DNA from: Curvibacter delicatus NBRC 14919
Lineage (GTDB): Bacteria > Pseudomonadota > Gammaproteobacteria > Burkholderiales > Burkholderiaceae_C
Assembly (NCBI RefSeq): GCF_001592265.1
Contig: NZ_BCWP01000008.1
Location: 1 to 64,000 of the forward strand
DNA length: 64,000 nt
Direction of reading: 5' to 3'
Part shown: piece by piece, positions 35,984 to 45,347 of the stretch
How positions within the stretch are numbered: position 1 is the first letter of the stretch
Layout of the letters: every line of letters starts with the position of its first letter
Translations under genes and position numbers: made by a program
Notes under the pieces: model-generated
What the model was told of the DNA's origin: nothing
The model's database searches: none
The model's input: only the letters and a program-made list of their open reading frames with translations

Positions 35984-36982
35984 ATGCAAAACCTGCTCGA
36001 CCCCGCCATCCTCTTTTTCGTGTTCGGCATGCTGGCCGGCACCCTCAAATCCAACCTCGAAATCCCGCAGCCGATCGCGCGCTTCCTCTCCCTGTACCTG
36101 CTGATGGCCCTGGGCCTCAAGGGCGGTTTCGCGCTGTCCCATTCCGGTTTCACCAGCGAGGTGGCAACCAGCCTGGGCTGCGCGGTCGCACTGGCCATGG
36201 CCGTCCCCCTGCTGAGCTACCAGGTGCTCAAGCATGTCGTGCCCCCCTATGACGCCGCCGCCATTGCGGCCACCTACGGCTCTGTCAGTGCCGTGACCTT
36301 TGTCACCGCTACCCAATTTCTGGAGAATCAGCAAATCGGATTCGGTGGCCACATGGCTGCTGCCATGGCATTGATGGAATCCCCAGCCATCATCTTCGGG
36401 GTGGTGCTGGCCAATGCACTGCGGCAACGTGAGCAGCCGGCCCTGGTCTGCGCCGGTGCCGGCGTTGCGGCCTTGCAGCCGGCCAAGCCCCCCCGCCTGG
36501 GAGCCATCCTGCGTGAATCGTTCACTGACGGTGCCCAGCTGCTCCTGCTCGGCGCCATGCTGGTCGGCATCCTGACCGGCGAAAGCGGCAAGGCCGCGAT
36601 GCAACCGTTCTCGGGCGACCTGTTCAAGGGCATGCTGGCCTTCTTCCTGCTCGACATGGGCTTGCTGACGGCGCGCAACCTCGGGCAGCTGCGCCAGCAG
36701 CCGGCCTGGCTGCTTGGTTATGCGCTGCTGGCCCCCCTGGTGCACGCCAGCCTCGGCCTGGCCCTGTCCTGGGCGCTGGACGTGCCACTGGGCAACGCCA
36801 TCCTGCTGATGGTGCTGGCTGCCAGCGCCTCCTACATCGCCGTGCCGGCCGTCCTGCGCCACGCCATTCCGGAGGCCCAGCCCGCGTTGTACTTCGGCCT
36901 GTCGCTCGGTGTGACCTTTCCGCTCAATATCCTGCTCGGCATTCCCCTCTACACCCGGATGGCACAATATGTTCTGAGTTGA
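35984..36982 (+). CDS. SbtA-type sodium-dependent bicarbonate transporter family protein
   Basis: 332 aa from the ATG of MQNLLDPAILFFVFG (GGAGA upstream). About ten hydrophobic helices with the inverted-repeat organisation of the SbtA/DUF897 family (GFALSHSGFTSEVATSLGCAVALAM, YGSVSAVTFVTATQFLE). Cyanobacterial members import bicarbonate; the function of proteobacterial ones is less certain. Divergent LysR suggests regulation by carbon status. No RuBisCO genes lie in this window. Confidence 0.85.
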   Translation: MQNLLDPAILFFVFGMLAGTLKSNLEIPQPIARFLSLYLLMALGLKGGFALSHSGFTSEVATSLGCAVALAMAVPLLSYQVLKHVVPPYDAAAIAATYGSVSAVTFVTATQFLENQQIGFGGHMAAAMALMESPAIIFGVVLANALRQREQPALVCAGAGVAALQPAKPPRLGAILRESFTDGAQLLLLGAMLVGILTGESGKAAMQPFSGDLFKGMLAFFLLDMGLLTARNLGQLRQQPAWLLGYALLAPLVHASLGLALSWALDVPLGNAILLMVLAASASYIAVPAVLRHAIPEAQPALYFGLSLGVTFPLNILLGIPLYTRMAQYVLS

Positions 36983-37041
36983 GCGAGTCGTGCACCCGCC
37001 GGGTGGGCAGGACTTGCGCAACGCCCCCCAGCAACCACCCT

Positions 37042-37920
37042 GTGCCCGTCTCACACCTACTCCTGGCCTTGGCCGTCGTCGCGGTCTGGGGCACCAACTT
37101 CGTGGTCATCAAGTTCGGGCTGACCGAACTGCCGCCCCTGCTGCTGGCGACCATGCGTTTCCTGCTCAGTGCCCTGCCCTGGCTGCTGTTCATCCAACGA
37201 CCCGCCGTGGCCTGGCGCTACCTGGTCAGCTACGGCGTGTTCATCGGTTTCATGTTCGGGCTGCTGTTCCTGGCCATGCGGGCCGACGTCTCACCCGGCC
37301 TGGCCTCGCTGCTGATGCAATCGCAGGTCTTCTTCACACTGCTGCTGGTGGCCTGGCTGCAGCACGAGCGCATGCGACCGGCGCAGTTGGCCGGCCTGGC
37401 CCTGGCCACACTCGGTTTTGCCCTGATTGCCTGGCAGAGTTTTGCCCAGGCCGGCCACGATGTCACGCCACTCGGTTTGGCTCTGGCCTTGGGGGGCGCC
37501 TTGTGCTGGGCCTGCGGCAACGTGGTGTCGCGCAGCATCGGCAAAGTGGACATGCTGGGTTTCATGGTCTGGAGCAGTGTGTTCGCCGTGCCACCGCTGC
37601 TGGGCCTGAGCCTGTGGTTTGAAGGCCCCGCCGCCATCACCGAAACCCTGCCGCGCGCCAGCCTGGCGGCTTGGGCGGCCATGCTCTGGCAGGCGCTGGG
37701 CAACACGCTGTTCGGCTTCGGCGCCTGGGGCTGGCTGCTGGCGCGCCACCCGGCCGCCACCATCACGCCCATGGCGCTGCTGATCCCCTTCTTCGGCATG
37801 GGCGCCTCCGCCCTGCTGCTGGGCGAACCGCTGCAGGCCTGGAAGCTCGCGGCAGCAGCCCTGGTGATGGCCGGCCTGGCCGTCAATGTGCTGCTCGGTC
37901 AGCGCCCGCGCCCACCCTGA
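37042..37920 (+). CDS. EamA/DMT-superfamily transporter
   Basis: About 292 aa from a GTG start (MPVSHLLLALAVVAVWGTN), which gives the usual ten-helix length; a TTG at 36979 would add 21 unlikely residues. Two EamA repeats, each five helices (VWGTNFVVIKFG at the start of the first). Probable metabolite or amino-acid exporter, substrate unknown. It lies close behind the sbtA-like gene. Confidence 0.88.
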   Translation: MPVSHLLLALAVVAVWGTNFVVIKFGLTELPPLLLATMRFLLSALPWLLFIQRPAVAWRYLVSYGVFIGFMFGLLFLAMRADVSPGLASLLMQSQVFFTLLLVAWLQHERMRPAQLAGLALATLGFALIAWQSFAQAGHDVTPLGLALALGGALCWACGNVVSRSIGKVDMLGFMVWSSVFAVPPLLGLSLWFEGPAAITETLPRASLAAWAAMLWQALGNTLFGFGAWGWLLARHPAATITPMALLIPFFGMGASALLLGEPLQAWKLAAAALVMAGLAVNVLLGQRPRPP

Positions 37921-37931
37921 CGACACCAGCT

Positions 37932-37947
37932 TCTGATCTAGATCAGA
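37932..37947. promoter_or_regulatory. FNR/CRP-like palindrome upstream of the iron operon
   Basis: TCTGATCTAGATCAGA is a perfect 16-bp palindrome containing TGAT-N4-ATCA, the core of FNR/Dnr-type sites. It is about 75-90 bases before the Tpd/P19-like start and just before the Fur-like box. Confidence 0.5.
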
Positions 37948-37967
37948 TCGGGGTCTTTGTTGTTGTT

Positions 37968-37986
37968 AATAATAATTACTATCATT
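37968..37986 (+). promoter_or_regulatory. Fur-like box of the Ftr-type iron operon
   Basis: AATAATAATTACTATCATT matches 12 of 19 positions of the Fur consensus GATAATGATAATCATTATC and lies in a very AT-rich stretch about 35 bases before the first gene of an iron-uptake operon, so iron repression is likely. Confidence 0.6.
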
Positions 37987-38020
37987 AAGATTACTAATCC
38001 TTTTAAAGATCGGCACCATC

Positions 38021-38566
38021 ATGACCGCCACCCACCTCCAGCGCCTGCTTCTGATCCTCACCGCCTCCTTGGCCCTGCACGCCGGGGCCGTGGAATACCC
38101 CATCGGCACCCCCCACCAGCGTGTCGGAATGGAGATTGCCGCGGTCTACCTGCAGCCCGTCACCATGGAACCGGACGGCATGATGCGCAAGGCCGAGGAG
38201 TCGGACATCCACCTCGAAGCCGACATCAAGGCCCTGGCCAACAACCCGAACGGTTTTGAGGAAGGCGCCTGGATTCCCTACTTGGTCGTCAAGTACGAAG
38301 TCAGCAAAGTGGGCTCCACACAAAAGGTCAGCGGTGACCTGATGCCCATGGTCGCCAATGACGGCCCGCACTATGGCGACAACGTCAAGATCTTCGGCCC
38401 CGGCAAGTACCACGTGAAGATCTCCGTGCTGCCGCCGTCGGCGAACGCCCACACCCATTTCGGCCGTCATACCGACCGCCTAACCGGCGTGCGCCCGTGG
38501 TTCAAGCCTTTTGATGTCGAATACGACTTTGTCTACGCCGGCATTGGCAAAAAAGGCGGCTACTGA
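38021..38566 (+). CDS. Periplasmic iron-binding protein, P19/Tpd (FtrA) family
   Basis: 181 aa with a signal peptide (about 1-23, LLLILTASLALHAGAVEYP). The P19 family forms periplasmic dimers binding copper and iron. Seen: QRVGMEIAAVYLQPVTMEP and HTHFGRHTD with clustered metal-type residues (Met, His). First gene of a five-gene ferrous-iron uptake unit of the Ftr type (P19, cupredoxin, FTR1 permease, polyferredoxin), here with a porin gene inserted. Confidence 0.92.
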   Translation: MTATHLQRLLLILTASLALHAGAVEYPIGTPHQRVGMEIAAVYLQPVTMEPDGMMRKAEESDIHLEADIKALANNPNGFEEGAWIPYLVVKYEVSKVGSTQKVSGDLMPMVANDGPHYGDNVKIFGPGKYHVKISVLPPSANAHTHFGRHTDRLTGVRPWFKPFDVEYDFVYAGIGKKGGY

Positions 38567-38568
38567 AC

Positions 38569-40098
38569 ATGCGCCGCCCGGCCGTCCCTGCGCGGACCCG
38601 ATCACTGGTCCTGGCTTGCGCCGCACTGCTGGCCGTACCGGCCTGGGCTGCACCGTCTCAGGAAGAACTGCTGCAGCTGCTGACGAAGCTGAGCCAGCGG
38701 CTCGACCAGTTGGAAAAGCGCAACAGCGAACTTGAAAAGCAGCTGCAGTCACAGCAGGCACGTGCCGCTGCACCCGTGGCGCCATCCCCGGCATTGGAGC
38801 AGCGTGTGCAACAGCTCGAGCAGGCGCAGGTGAAGATCGACAAGGGCCTGGAATCGGAGAGCATCAGCGAGAACGAGCCGGAACTGACCTCGCGCCTGAA
38901 AGCGGTGGAATACCAGTCGCTCAACACGCTCAAGGCCGCGCGGGTCATCGAATCACTCGACGGCGTGACCGCCGGCATCAGCCTGACCACCGTAGCGCAG
39001 CATCCCAACGGCACGGCGGTCAACTCGCCAGCCGGCACCGAGAACGGCCAGCTCAACTACCGCGCCGATGCCTTCGTGACCTTGCCGCTGCCCAAGGTGG
39101 GCGACACAGAAAGCCGGATCTTCGCCCAGTTCCGCATGGGGCAAGGCTCGGGGCTCAACGGCATGACGAGTTATTCCAAGCCGAATGCCAGCGCCTTCCG
39201 CGTTCTCTCGGCGCAGCCGGACGACTCGGTCGCCGTGCTGGGGCAGGCCTGGTACCAAGCCAGCATTCCGCTGCCTTTCGGCGGTTTCCAGCCGCATTCG
39301 CGCGAGAAGCTGGAGATCAATTTCGGCAAGATGGACCCCTTCGTCTTCTTCGACCAGAACGCAGCGGCCAACGACGAGACGCGCCAGTTCCTCAACACCG
39401 TGTTCGTTCACAACGCCTTGCTCGATGCCGGTGGCGACATCGGCGTTGATGCCAACGGCTTCTCGCCCGGCTTTCGCGTCTCTTATCTGAACAACCGCAG
39501 CAAGAGCGAAGCCTGGCGCCTGTCGTTAGGCGTGTTCGGCGCCGGGCGCGGCGCCAACTACCAGCAGTTCTTCTCCGCACCGCTAGTCCTGGCGCAGGCT
39601 GAAACCCAGTTGCGCTGGGACGGCAACCCCGGCAACTACCGCCTTTACTACTGGCAGAACGGCCAGGCCGCGGGTTATGACAGCGTGACGCGCACCCGCA
39701 GCGGCTGGGGTCTGTCGCTGGACCAGCGCGTGGGCGATGCCACCACACTCTTCGGCCGCTACAGCCAGCACATCGTCGGTGGTGGCGCACGTTTTTCCAG
39801 CGCATTGACACTCGGCGGCGAATTGGCCGGCTACGGCTGGGGGCGTGCCGGCGATTCGGTTGGCCTGGCCCTGGGCTGGCTGAAGACCAGTTCCGACTTT
39901 GCCCGCGATGCCATCACGACCACGGACTATGGTTTCGCCGCCGGCAACGGCGAACAGGTCGTCGAGCTTTACTACCGCTTCCGCATCAACAAGCAGTTCG
40001 AGCTCTCGCCTGACTTCCAGTACATCGGCCAGCCCGGTGCGGCACCCGGGGCATCACCGATTGCCCTGATCGGCCTGCGCGCACAACTCACCTTCTGA
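38569..40098 (+). CDS. Outer-membrane porin with N-terminal coiled coil (OprB-like)
   Basis: 509 aa. Signal peptide about 1-28 (ACAALLAVPAWAAPS), then a coiled coil (about 29-105, QLLTKLSQRLDQLEKRNSELEKQLQ in part), then a beta-barrel-type region with alternating aromatic strands and a terminal phenylalanine (RAQLTF), the outer-membrane sorting signal. Features such as KLEINFGKMDPFVFFDQN and YYWQN resemble the carbohydrate-selective porin family. It lies three bases after the P19 gene within the iron operon, so I infer a channel for iron or an iron-binding compound. Confidence 0.75.
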   Translation: MRRPAVPARTRSLVLACAALLAVPAWAAPSQEELLQLLTKLSQRLDQLEKRNSELEKQLQSQQARAAAPVAPSPALEQRVQQLEQAQVKIDKGLESESISENEPELTSRLKAVEYQSLNTLKAARVIESLDGVTAGISLTTVAQHPNGTAVNSPAGTENGQLNYRADAFVTLPLPKVGDTESRIFAQFRMGQGSGLNGMTSYSKPNASAFRVLSAQPDDSVAVLGQAWYQASIPLPFGGFQPHSREKLEINFGKMDPFVFFDQNAAANDETRQFLNTVFVHNALLDAGGDIGVDANGFSPGFRVSYLNNRSKSEAWRLSLGVFGAGRGANYQQFFSAPLVLAQAETQLRWDGNPGNYRLYYWQNGQAAGYDSVTRTRSGWGLSLDQRVGDATTLFGRYSQHIVGGGARFSSALTLGGELAGYGWGRAGDSVGLALGWLKTSSDFARDAITTTDYGFAAGNGEQVVELYYRFRINKQFELSPDFQYIGQPGAAPGASPIALIGLRAQLTF

Positions 40099-40106
40099 CC
40101 AACACG

Positions 40107-40457
40107 ATGCACCGCCCCACCATGAACCATTGCCGTATTGCATTGATGACACTGGCACTGCTGCTGAGTCCCCTGGCTTTGCAGGCCCAGGACATGCCGA
40201 GCTTCAACCTTACCATCAAGGCGGGCCGCTTTTACCCCGAGACAGTGGAAGTGCCGGCAAACACCAAGTTCCGCCTGCTGATCAAGAACGAGGGGCCGGG
40301 CCCCGAGGAGTTCGAAAGCATCGAGCTGCGCAAGGAAAAGGTGCTGGCGCCGGGCGCCTCCAGCTTTCTGATCTTCCAGCCGCTCAAGCAAGGCACTTAC
40401 AAGTTCTTCGGCGATTTCCACCCCGACACGGCCCAGGGCCGGTTTGTCGCGAAATGA
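40107..40457 (+). CDS. Cupredoxin-domain protein, FtrB-like
   Basis: 116 aa; a second ATG at 40122 (MNHCRIALM) gives a cleaner signal peptide and is equally possible, as neither has a strong ribosome site. The mature part (about 30-116) is a small cupredoxin-like beta sandwich (AGRFYPETVEVPANTKFRLLIKNEGPGPEEFES in part). In Ftr systems this periplasmic subunit is thought to oxidise or pass ferrous iron with P19 to the permease. Confidence 0.85.
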   Translation: MHRPTMNHCRIALMTLALLLSPLALQAQDMPSFNLTIKAGRFYPETVEVPANTKFRLLIKNEGPGPEEFESIELRKEKVLAPGASSFLIFQPLKQGTYKFFGDFHPDTAQGRFVAK

Positions 40458-40466
40458 AAGCACGTC

Positions 40467-41276
40467 ATGGGTAACTCACTATTTGTCGTCTGGCGGGAAA
40501 GCATTGAGGCCATGCTGGTCATCGGCATCCTGCACGCCTGGTTGAAGCGCAACGGCGGCGCCGGCCCGGGCCTGCGCGCCCTGTGGAGCGGCGTCGTGGC
40601 CGGCCTGGGGCTGGCACTGGCGTTGGGCTGGGCCATGCTGAGCGTGCAAAGTGAACTCACCGGCGAGGCGCTGGAATGGTTCCAGACCGCCATCCTCTTC
40701 ATCGCAGCCGGCCTGATCGTGCAGATGGTGCTGTGGATGCAAAAGCACGGGCGCCAGATGAAGCAAAGCCTGGAGCAGGACATCTCCCGCGCCGCGGCAT
40801 CGTCCGGTGCCTTCGGCATCGCGGCCGTGGCGGCGCTGGCCATCGCGCGCGAAGGCGCCGAGACGGTGATCTTCCTCTACGGCATGGGTCTGGAAAGCCC
40901 GGACTCCGGACAACTGGCAATGGGTGCCGCGCTCGGCCTGTTGCTGGCCTTGGCCACGGCCTGGGCGGTCAACCGCGGGCTGCGCTTCCTCGACTACCGC
41001 CGTTTTTTCCGCATCAGCGGCTTCCTGCTGTTGCTGCTGGCCATCGCCCTGCTGGTGGCGGGCATGGAGCGCCTCATCGGCATGGGCTGGCTGCCGACCC
41101 TGATCGATCCGGTCTGGGACAGCAGCGCCCTGCTGGACGACACCAGCCGCCTGGGTGCCATGGTCTCGGCCTTCACCGGCTACCGCGCCCGCCCCTCGCT
41201 GATGCTGGTGGCCCTCTACGCCGTCTACTGGAGCAGCGTTCTGCTGGTGCAGCGCCGCCTGAACCGCCATGCGTGA
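40467..41276 (+). CDS. FTR1-family high-affinity iron permease
   Basis: 269 aa, about seven membrane helices. The iron-transfer signatures REXXE occur twice: RESIE near residue 10 and REGAE near residue 130. This is the inner-membrane iron channel of the Ftr/Efe type. It follows the cupredoxin gene by 9 bases and overlaps the polyferredoxin gene by 8. Confidence 0.93.
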   Translation: MGNSLFVVWRESIEAMLVIGILHAWLKRNGGAGPGLRALWSGVVAGLGLALALGWAMLSVQSELTGEALEWFQTAILFIAAGLIVQMVLWMQKHGRQMKQSLEQDISRAAASSGAFGIAAVAALAIAREGAETVIFLYGMGLESPDSGQLAMGAALGLLLALATAWAVNRGLRFLDYRRFFRISGFLLLLLAIALLVAGMERLIGMGWLPTLIDPVWDSSALLDDTSRLGAMVSAFTGYRARPSLMLVALYAVYWSSVLLVQRRLNRHA

Positions 41277-42663
41277 GGCCCCCATCACCCTCTACCCGGC
41301 AGGCAGCGCCGGCCGACCCCGCCCGGGCTGGCTGGCGCGGGTGGGGCAAGCCATGCAGGCTCACCGCCGCACGATCCTCGCGCTGCAGTGGTTCGTCGTC
41401 GTGGCCTACCTGACGCTACTGGTCATTCCCGCCTTCATGCCGCTGCCGCCCGAAGACGCGCACCTCTACGACAACCTGCGCCTGTTCGCACAGTTCATCT
41501 TCTGGGGCATCTGGTGGCCGTTCGTGATGTTGAGCATGATGCTGCTGGGCCGCATCTGGTGCGGCGTGTTCTGCCCGGAAGGCTCACTCACCGAACTCGC
41601 CAGCCGCCACGGCCTGGGGCGCCCCATTCCGCGCTGGATCCGTTGGAGCGGCTGGCCCTTCGTGGCCTTCGTCTGCACTACCGTCTATGGCCAGTTGGTC
41701 AGCGTCTACGAATACCCGCAGGCCGCGCTGCTGGTGCTGGGCGGCTCCAGTGTCGCGGCCGTGGCCGTGGGCCTGGTCTACGGCCGGGGCTCACGCGTCT
41801 GGTGCCGTTACCTGTGCCCGGCCAACGGCGTGTTCTCCTTGCTGGCCAAGATCGCCCCGGTGCACTTCCGCGTCGAAGAGCAGGCTTGGAAGGCCAGCCC
41901 CGAGCGCCGGCCCATGGTGAACTGCGCCCCGCTGATCGACATCCGCCACATGAAAAGCGCCTCGGCCTGCCATGCCTGCGGCCGTTGCAGCGGCTACCGC
42001 GATGCTGTGCAACTGGCCGCACGCTCGCCGGCACAGGAAATCCTCGCCACCCGCAACCGCGACGTTCGAACCGAAGAGGCGTTCACCCTCCTGTTTGGCG
42101 TGTTGGGCATCGCCACCGCGGCCTTCCTCTGGTCGTCCAGCCGCTGGCTGGTGCAGATGAAGTCCCTGCTCGCCAACTGGCTGGTCGAGCACGACATCCT
42201 GTGGCCGCTGAATGACGATGCGCCCTGGTGGCTGCTGACGCATTACCCCGCAGCCAACGACCTGTTCACCTGGCTCGACGGCTTCTGCATCCTGGCCTAC
42301 ATCCTGGGTGGCGGTGTGGCTGTGGGACTGATCGTGCTGGCCTGCATCCGGCTGGCCGCACGCATGGCCGCCGCGCCGGACCTGTCCTGGCAACGCCTGT
42401 CGTTGGCGCTGATTCCGCTGGCCGGCATGGGCATTTTTCTCGGCCTGTCCATGCTGACACTGGGCCACCTCAAGGCCGAACGGGTGTCGCTGGAATGGGT
42501 GGCGCCGGTGCGCGTCGTCCTGTTGGTGCTGGGCAGCAGCTTCTCTGCCTGGCTGGGAGCGCGGTTGTTGCGCCCCACGGCACTGCGCCGCCTGGCCGCC
42601 TTTGCGCTTTATCTGCTCCCGATTGCCCTGATCGATACGATCTGGGTACTCAACTTCTTCTGA
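41269..42663 (+). CDS. Membrane polyferredoxin, FtrD-like (4Fe-4S)
   Basis: 464 aa with several membrane helices and three cysteine clusters: CGVFCPEG (about 97-104), CRYLCPANG (about 180-188) and CHACGRC (about 226-232), the NapH/FtrD pattern. It probably moves electrons across the inner membrane to reset the redox partners of the iron system. The N terminus overlaps the permease gene. It ends 12 bases before the convergent cysE. Confidence 0.9.
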   Translation: MREAPITLYPAGSAGRPRPGWLARVGQAMQAHRRTILALQWFVVVAYLTLLVIPAFMPLPPEDAHLYDNLRLFAQFIFWGIWWPFVMLSMMLLGRIWCGVFCPEGSLTELASRHGLGRPIPRWIRWSGWPFVAFVCTTVYGQLVSVYEYPQAALLVLGGSSVAAVAVGLVYGRGSRVWCRYLCPANGVFSLLAKIAPVHFRVEEQAWKASPERRPMVNCAPLIDIRHMKSASACHACGRCSGYRDAVQLAARSPAQEILATRNRDVRTEEAFTLLFGVLGIATAAFLWSSSRWLVQMKSLLANWLVEHDILWPLNDDAPWWLLTHYPAANDLFTWLDGFCILAYILGGGVAVGLIVLACIRLAARMAAAPDLSWQRLSLALIPLAGMGIFLGLSMLTLGHLKAERVSLEWVAPVRVVLLVLGSSFSAWLGARLLRPTALRRLAAFALYLLPIALIDTIWVLNFF

Positions 42664-42675
42664 AGGGCAACCGGT

Positions 42676-43449
42676 CTACTTGCCGACCAACTGGTTGAGC
42701 TTGTCCTTTTCGAACTGCTCTTCGCGCGCCGCGTCACAGGGCACGCACTCCGCGGTCGGCTTGCCGGCCGAGAGTTTTTCGATCGCCTGCCACAGCAGCG
42801 CGATCTGGTGCTCCTGCGACGAGGCGTTGTCGATCAGGCCGCGCAGGGCCTGGGAGAGCGGGTCGTCTTCCTGCGTGATGCCGTAGGCGGTGAACTTCTT
42901 CTCCGGCGCCGTCACGTCGGCGCTTTCACCCGCCTTGGACGGGATGATGCGCGCCGGAATGCCCACGGCGGTAGCGCCGGCCGGCACCGGCTTGATCACC
43001 ACCGCATTGCTGCCGATCTTGGCGCCGTCGCCCACCTCGAAGCCGCCCAGGACCTTGGCACCGGCGCTCACCACCACATCGCGGCCCAGCGTCGGGTGGC
43101 GCTTGGTGCCCTTGTAGAGCGAGGTGCCACCCAGCGTGACACCGTGGTAAATGGTGCAGCCGTCACCGACTTCGGCCGTTTCGCCGATCACCACGCCCAT
43201 GCCGTGGTCGATGAAGACGCGCTGGCCGATCTTCGCCCCGGGATGGATCTCGATGCCGGTCAGCCAGCGGCTGAGGTGCGAAATGAAACGCCCCAGCCAC
43301 TTCAGGCCGTGGTTCCAGCACCAGTGGCCCCAACGGTGGAACAGCAGCGCATGCAGGCCGGGGTAGCAAGTCAGCACCTCCCAGCCGCTGCGGGCGGCCG
43401 GGTCGCGGTCGAGGATGCACTGGATGTCGGAGCGGAGGCGGGAGAACAT
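42676..43449 (-). CDS. cysE: Serine O-acetyltransferase
   Basis: 257 aa from the ATG of [22 protein letters not shown]. Makes O-acetylserine from serine and acetyl-CoA for cysteine synthesis. N-terminal helical domain, then left-handed beta-helix hexapeptide repeats ([30 protein letters not shown] in part, GVTLGGT). A C-terminal tail with [21 protein letters not shown] follows. Convergent with the iron operon. Confidence 0.94.
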   Translation of the reverse strand: MFSRLRSDIQCILDRDPAARSGWEVLTCYPGLHALLFHRWGHWCWNHGLKWLGRFISHLSRWLTGIEIHPGAKIGQRVFIDHGMGVVIGETAEVGDGCTIYHGVTLGGTSLYKGTKRHPTLGRDVVVSAGAKVLGGFEVGDGAKIGSNAVVIKPVPAGATAVGIPARIIPSKAGESADVTAPEKKFTAYGITQEDDPLSQALRGLIDNASSQEHQIALLWQAIEKLSAGKPTAECVPCDAAREEQFEKDKLNQLVGK

Positions 43450-43459
43450 AGGCCTGAGT

Positions 43460-44260
43460 CTATCCTTTCGCCTTCTCTGCCGTCTCCAGCATGGCCTTGG
43501 CAACACCTCTGAGGATATGGATTTCCTCCTGCGTCAGCTCGGCGCGGTTGAACAGGGCGTTCAGGCGCGGCATCAACTTCTTGGGGGCCGCCGGGTCGAG
43601 GAAGCCGATGGCGGTGAGCGCCTGCTCCAGGTGCGCCAGCATGCCAGCCACCTGCGGCACGTCGGCCAGCACCGGCGGCGCCGTGGCAGCCTGCACGCCA
43701 TAACCGCCCAAGGCCAGCCGCCAGTCGTAGGCAATCACCTGCAATGCCGCGCCCAGGTTGAGCGAACCGAACTTGGGATTGGTCGGGATGCTCAGGGCCA
43801 CATGGCAGCGGTAGACGTCCTCGTTGCGCATGCCGAAGCGCTCGGAACCGAACAGGAAGGCGATGCCTTGCCCTGGCTCGAGATTCGAAGTCTTTTCGGC
43901 CTCCTGGCCTTGTGGTTCATGCGCCAAACGCTCCTTTTTTAATAGCAAATCGAAGTGCTCGCGCGGCGTGCGCGTGGGCGGACCGAAGTCGCGCGGTGTC
44001 ATGGCGGTGGCGCACAGGTGGGTCATGCCGTCGAGCGCCTCGTCCAGCGTTTCCACAATGCGCGCCTTCTCCAGCACATCCAGCGCGCCGCTGGCGCGCT
44101 GGATGGTTTCCTCGCGGCGCAGCACATTAGCCCAGCGCGGTGCCACCAGCACCAGGTCGTCGAAACCCATCACCTTCATGGCGCGCGCCGCCGCCCCCAC
44201 ATTGCCGGCGTGGCTGGTCTGGATCAGGACAAAACGGGTGCGAAATGAGGGTATTGGCAT
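43460..44260 (-). CDS. trmJ: tRNA (cytidine/uridine-2'-O-)-methyltransferase TrmJ
   Basis: 266 aa from the ATG of [21 protein letters not shown]-class enzyme methylating the ribose of tRNA position 32. Motifs: [20 protein letters not shown] at the N terminus, LFGSERFGM and [17 protein letters not shown] for the knotted SAM site. In the middle ([11 protein letters not shown]) the DNA carries a degenerate mini-repeat (43930-43946). Divergent from suhB. Confidence 0.94.
   Translation of the reverse strand: MPIPSFRTRFVLIQTSHAGNVGAAARAMKVMGFDDLVLVAPRWANVLRREETIQRASGALDVLEKARIVETLDEALDGMTHLCATAMTPRDFGPPTRTPREHFDLLLKKERLAHEPQGQEAEKTSNLEPGQGIAFLFGSERFGMRNEDVYRCHVALSIPTNPKFGSLNLGAALQVIAYDWRLALGGYGVQAATAPPVLADVPQVAGMLAHLEQALTAIGFLDPAAPKKLMPRLNALFNRAELTQEEIHILRGVAKAMLETAEKAKG
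43930..43946. repeat. Degenerate hairpin mini-repeat inside trmJ
   Basis: GCTCCTTTTTTAATAGC, arms GCT/AGC with an AT core, resembles the GCTAT-N7-ATAGC units at 17980, 27695 and 30364. In frame within trmJ. Confidence 0.45.
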
Positions 44261-44388
44261 CGGAATCTGGGCGAACGGGTAAAATCGCCCTATTGTCGCC
44301 GCCCGCATCGCCGGACCGACCTCTCCCGCTCTTCGTCCGTTGAAGGCAGCCCCCTCCGGGTCTGTCCCGCAAACCTCACACACAATTT

Positions 44389-45306
44389 ATGTCGACCAAC
44401 CTGCACCCCATGCTCAACGTGGCCATCAAGGCCGCCCGCGCCGCCGGCGCCATCATCAACCGCGCGGCCCTCGATGTCGAGGCGGTTCGCGTGTCGCAGA
44501 AGCAGGTGAACGACTTTGTGACCGAGGTGGACCACGCGAGTGAGCAGACCATCATCGAAACCCTGCTGACCGCCTACCCGGGCCACGGCATCCTGGGCGA
44601 GGAAACCGGCAGCACGCACGGTGCCAAGGATTCGGAATTCGTCTGGATCATCGACCCGCTGGACGGCACCACCAACTTCATCCACGGCTTCCCGGTCTAC
44701 TGCGTCAGCATCGCACTGGCCGTCAAGGGCAAGGTCGAGCAGGCCGTCATCTACGACCCCTCGCGCAACGACCTCTTCACTGCGACCAAGGGTCGCGGCG
44801 CCTACATGAACGACCGCCGCATCCGCGTCAGCAAACGCACGCAGTTGAAGGAAAGCCTGATCTCCACCGGCTTCCCCTTCCGCAAGGGCGACAACTTCCC
44901 CGCTTACCTGGCCATGATGAGCGAAGTCATGCAGCGCACCGCCGGCCTGCGCCGCCCGGGTGCGGCCGCGCTCGACCTGGCCTATGTGGCGGCCGGCTTC
45001 ACCGACGGCTTCTTCGAGACCGGCCTGCAGCCCTGGGACGTGGCAGCCGGCTCGCTCCTGGTGACCGAGGCCGGTGGCCTGGTCGGCAACTTCACCGGCG
45101 AGTCCGACTTCCTGGAGCAGAAGGAGTGTCTGGCGGGCAACCCGCGCATCTACGGCCAGTTGGTGCCCTTGCTGAACAAGTACAGCAAGTTCGCCAGCGC
45201 CGGCGACAAGGCGGCTGCACGCCAGGCCGCGGCCAACGTCACCACCCTCACGGTCCCGTCGGCCCCCGCCGAAGACGACGAACGCGACCAGAGCGCCTTC
45301 GAATAA
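44389..45306 (+). CDS. suhB: Inositol monophosphatase family protein SuhB
   Basis: 305 aa. Mg-dependent phosphatase fold that also serves as a Nus-type transcription factor in rRNA operons in enterobacteria. Metal motifs GEETGS (about 68-73), [17 protein letters not shown] (about 84-100) and [15 protein letters not shown] (about 214-228) are intact. The C terminus is about 30 residues longer than in E. coli and acidic. Confidence 0.94.
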   Translation: MSTNLHPMLNVAIKAARAAGAIINRAALDVEAVRVSQKQVNDFVTEVDHASEQTIIETLLTAYPGHGILGEETGSTHGAKDSEFVWIIDPLDGTTNFIHGFPVYCVSIALAVKGKVEQAVIYDPSRNDLFTATKGRGAYMNDRRIRVSKRTQLKESLISTGFPFRKGDNFPAYLAMMSEVMQRTAGLRRPGAAALDLAYVAAGFTDGFFETGLQPWDVAAGSLLVTEAGGLVGNFTGESDFLEQKECLAGNPRIYGQLVPLLNKYSKFASAGDKAAARQAAANVTTLTVPSAPAEDDERDQSAFE

Positions 45307-45323
45307 GAGACGTGTTGGACTGA

Positions 45324-45347
45324 CGCTGCCGGCTCAGGCCGGCAGCG
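45324..45347. terminator. Strong bidirectional hairpin between suhB and the GGDEF-EAL gene
   Basis: Perfect 10-bp GC stem (CGCTGCCGGC pairing with GCCGGCAGCG) around a TCAG loop, overlapping the last codons of the minus-strand gene. It has no U tract, so it may slow or protect transcripts rather than being a classical terminator. Confidence 0.5.
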
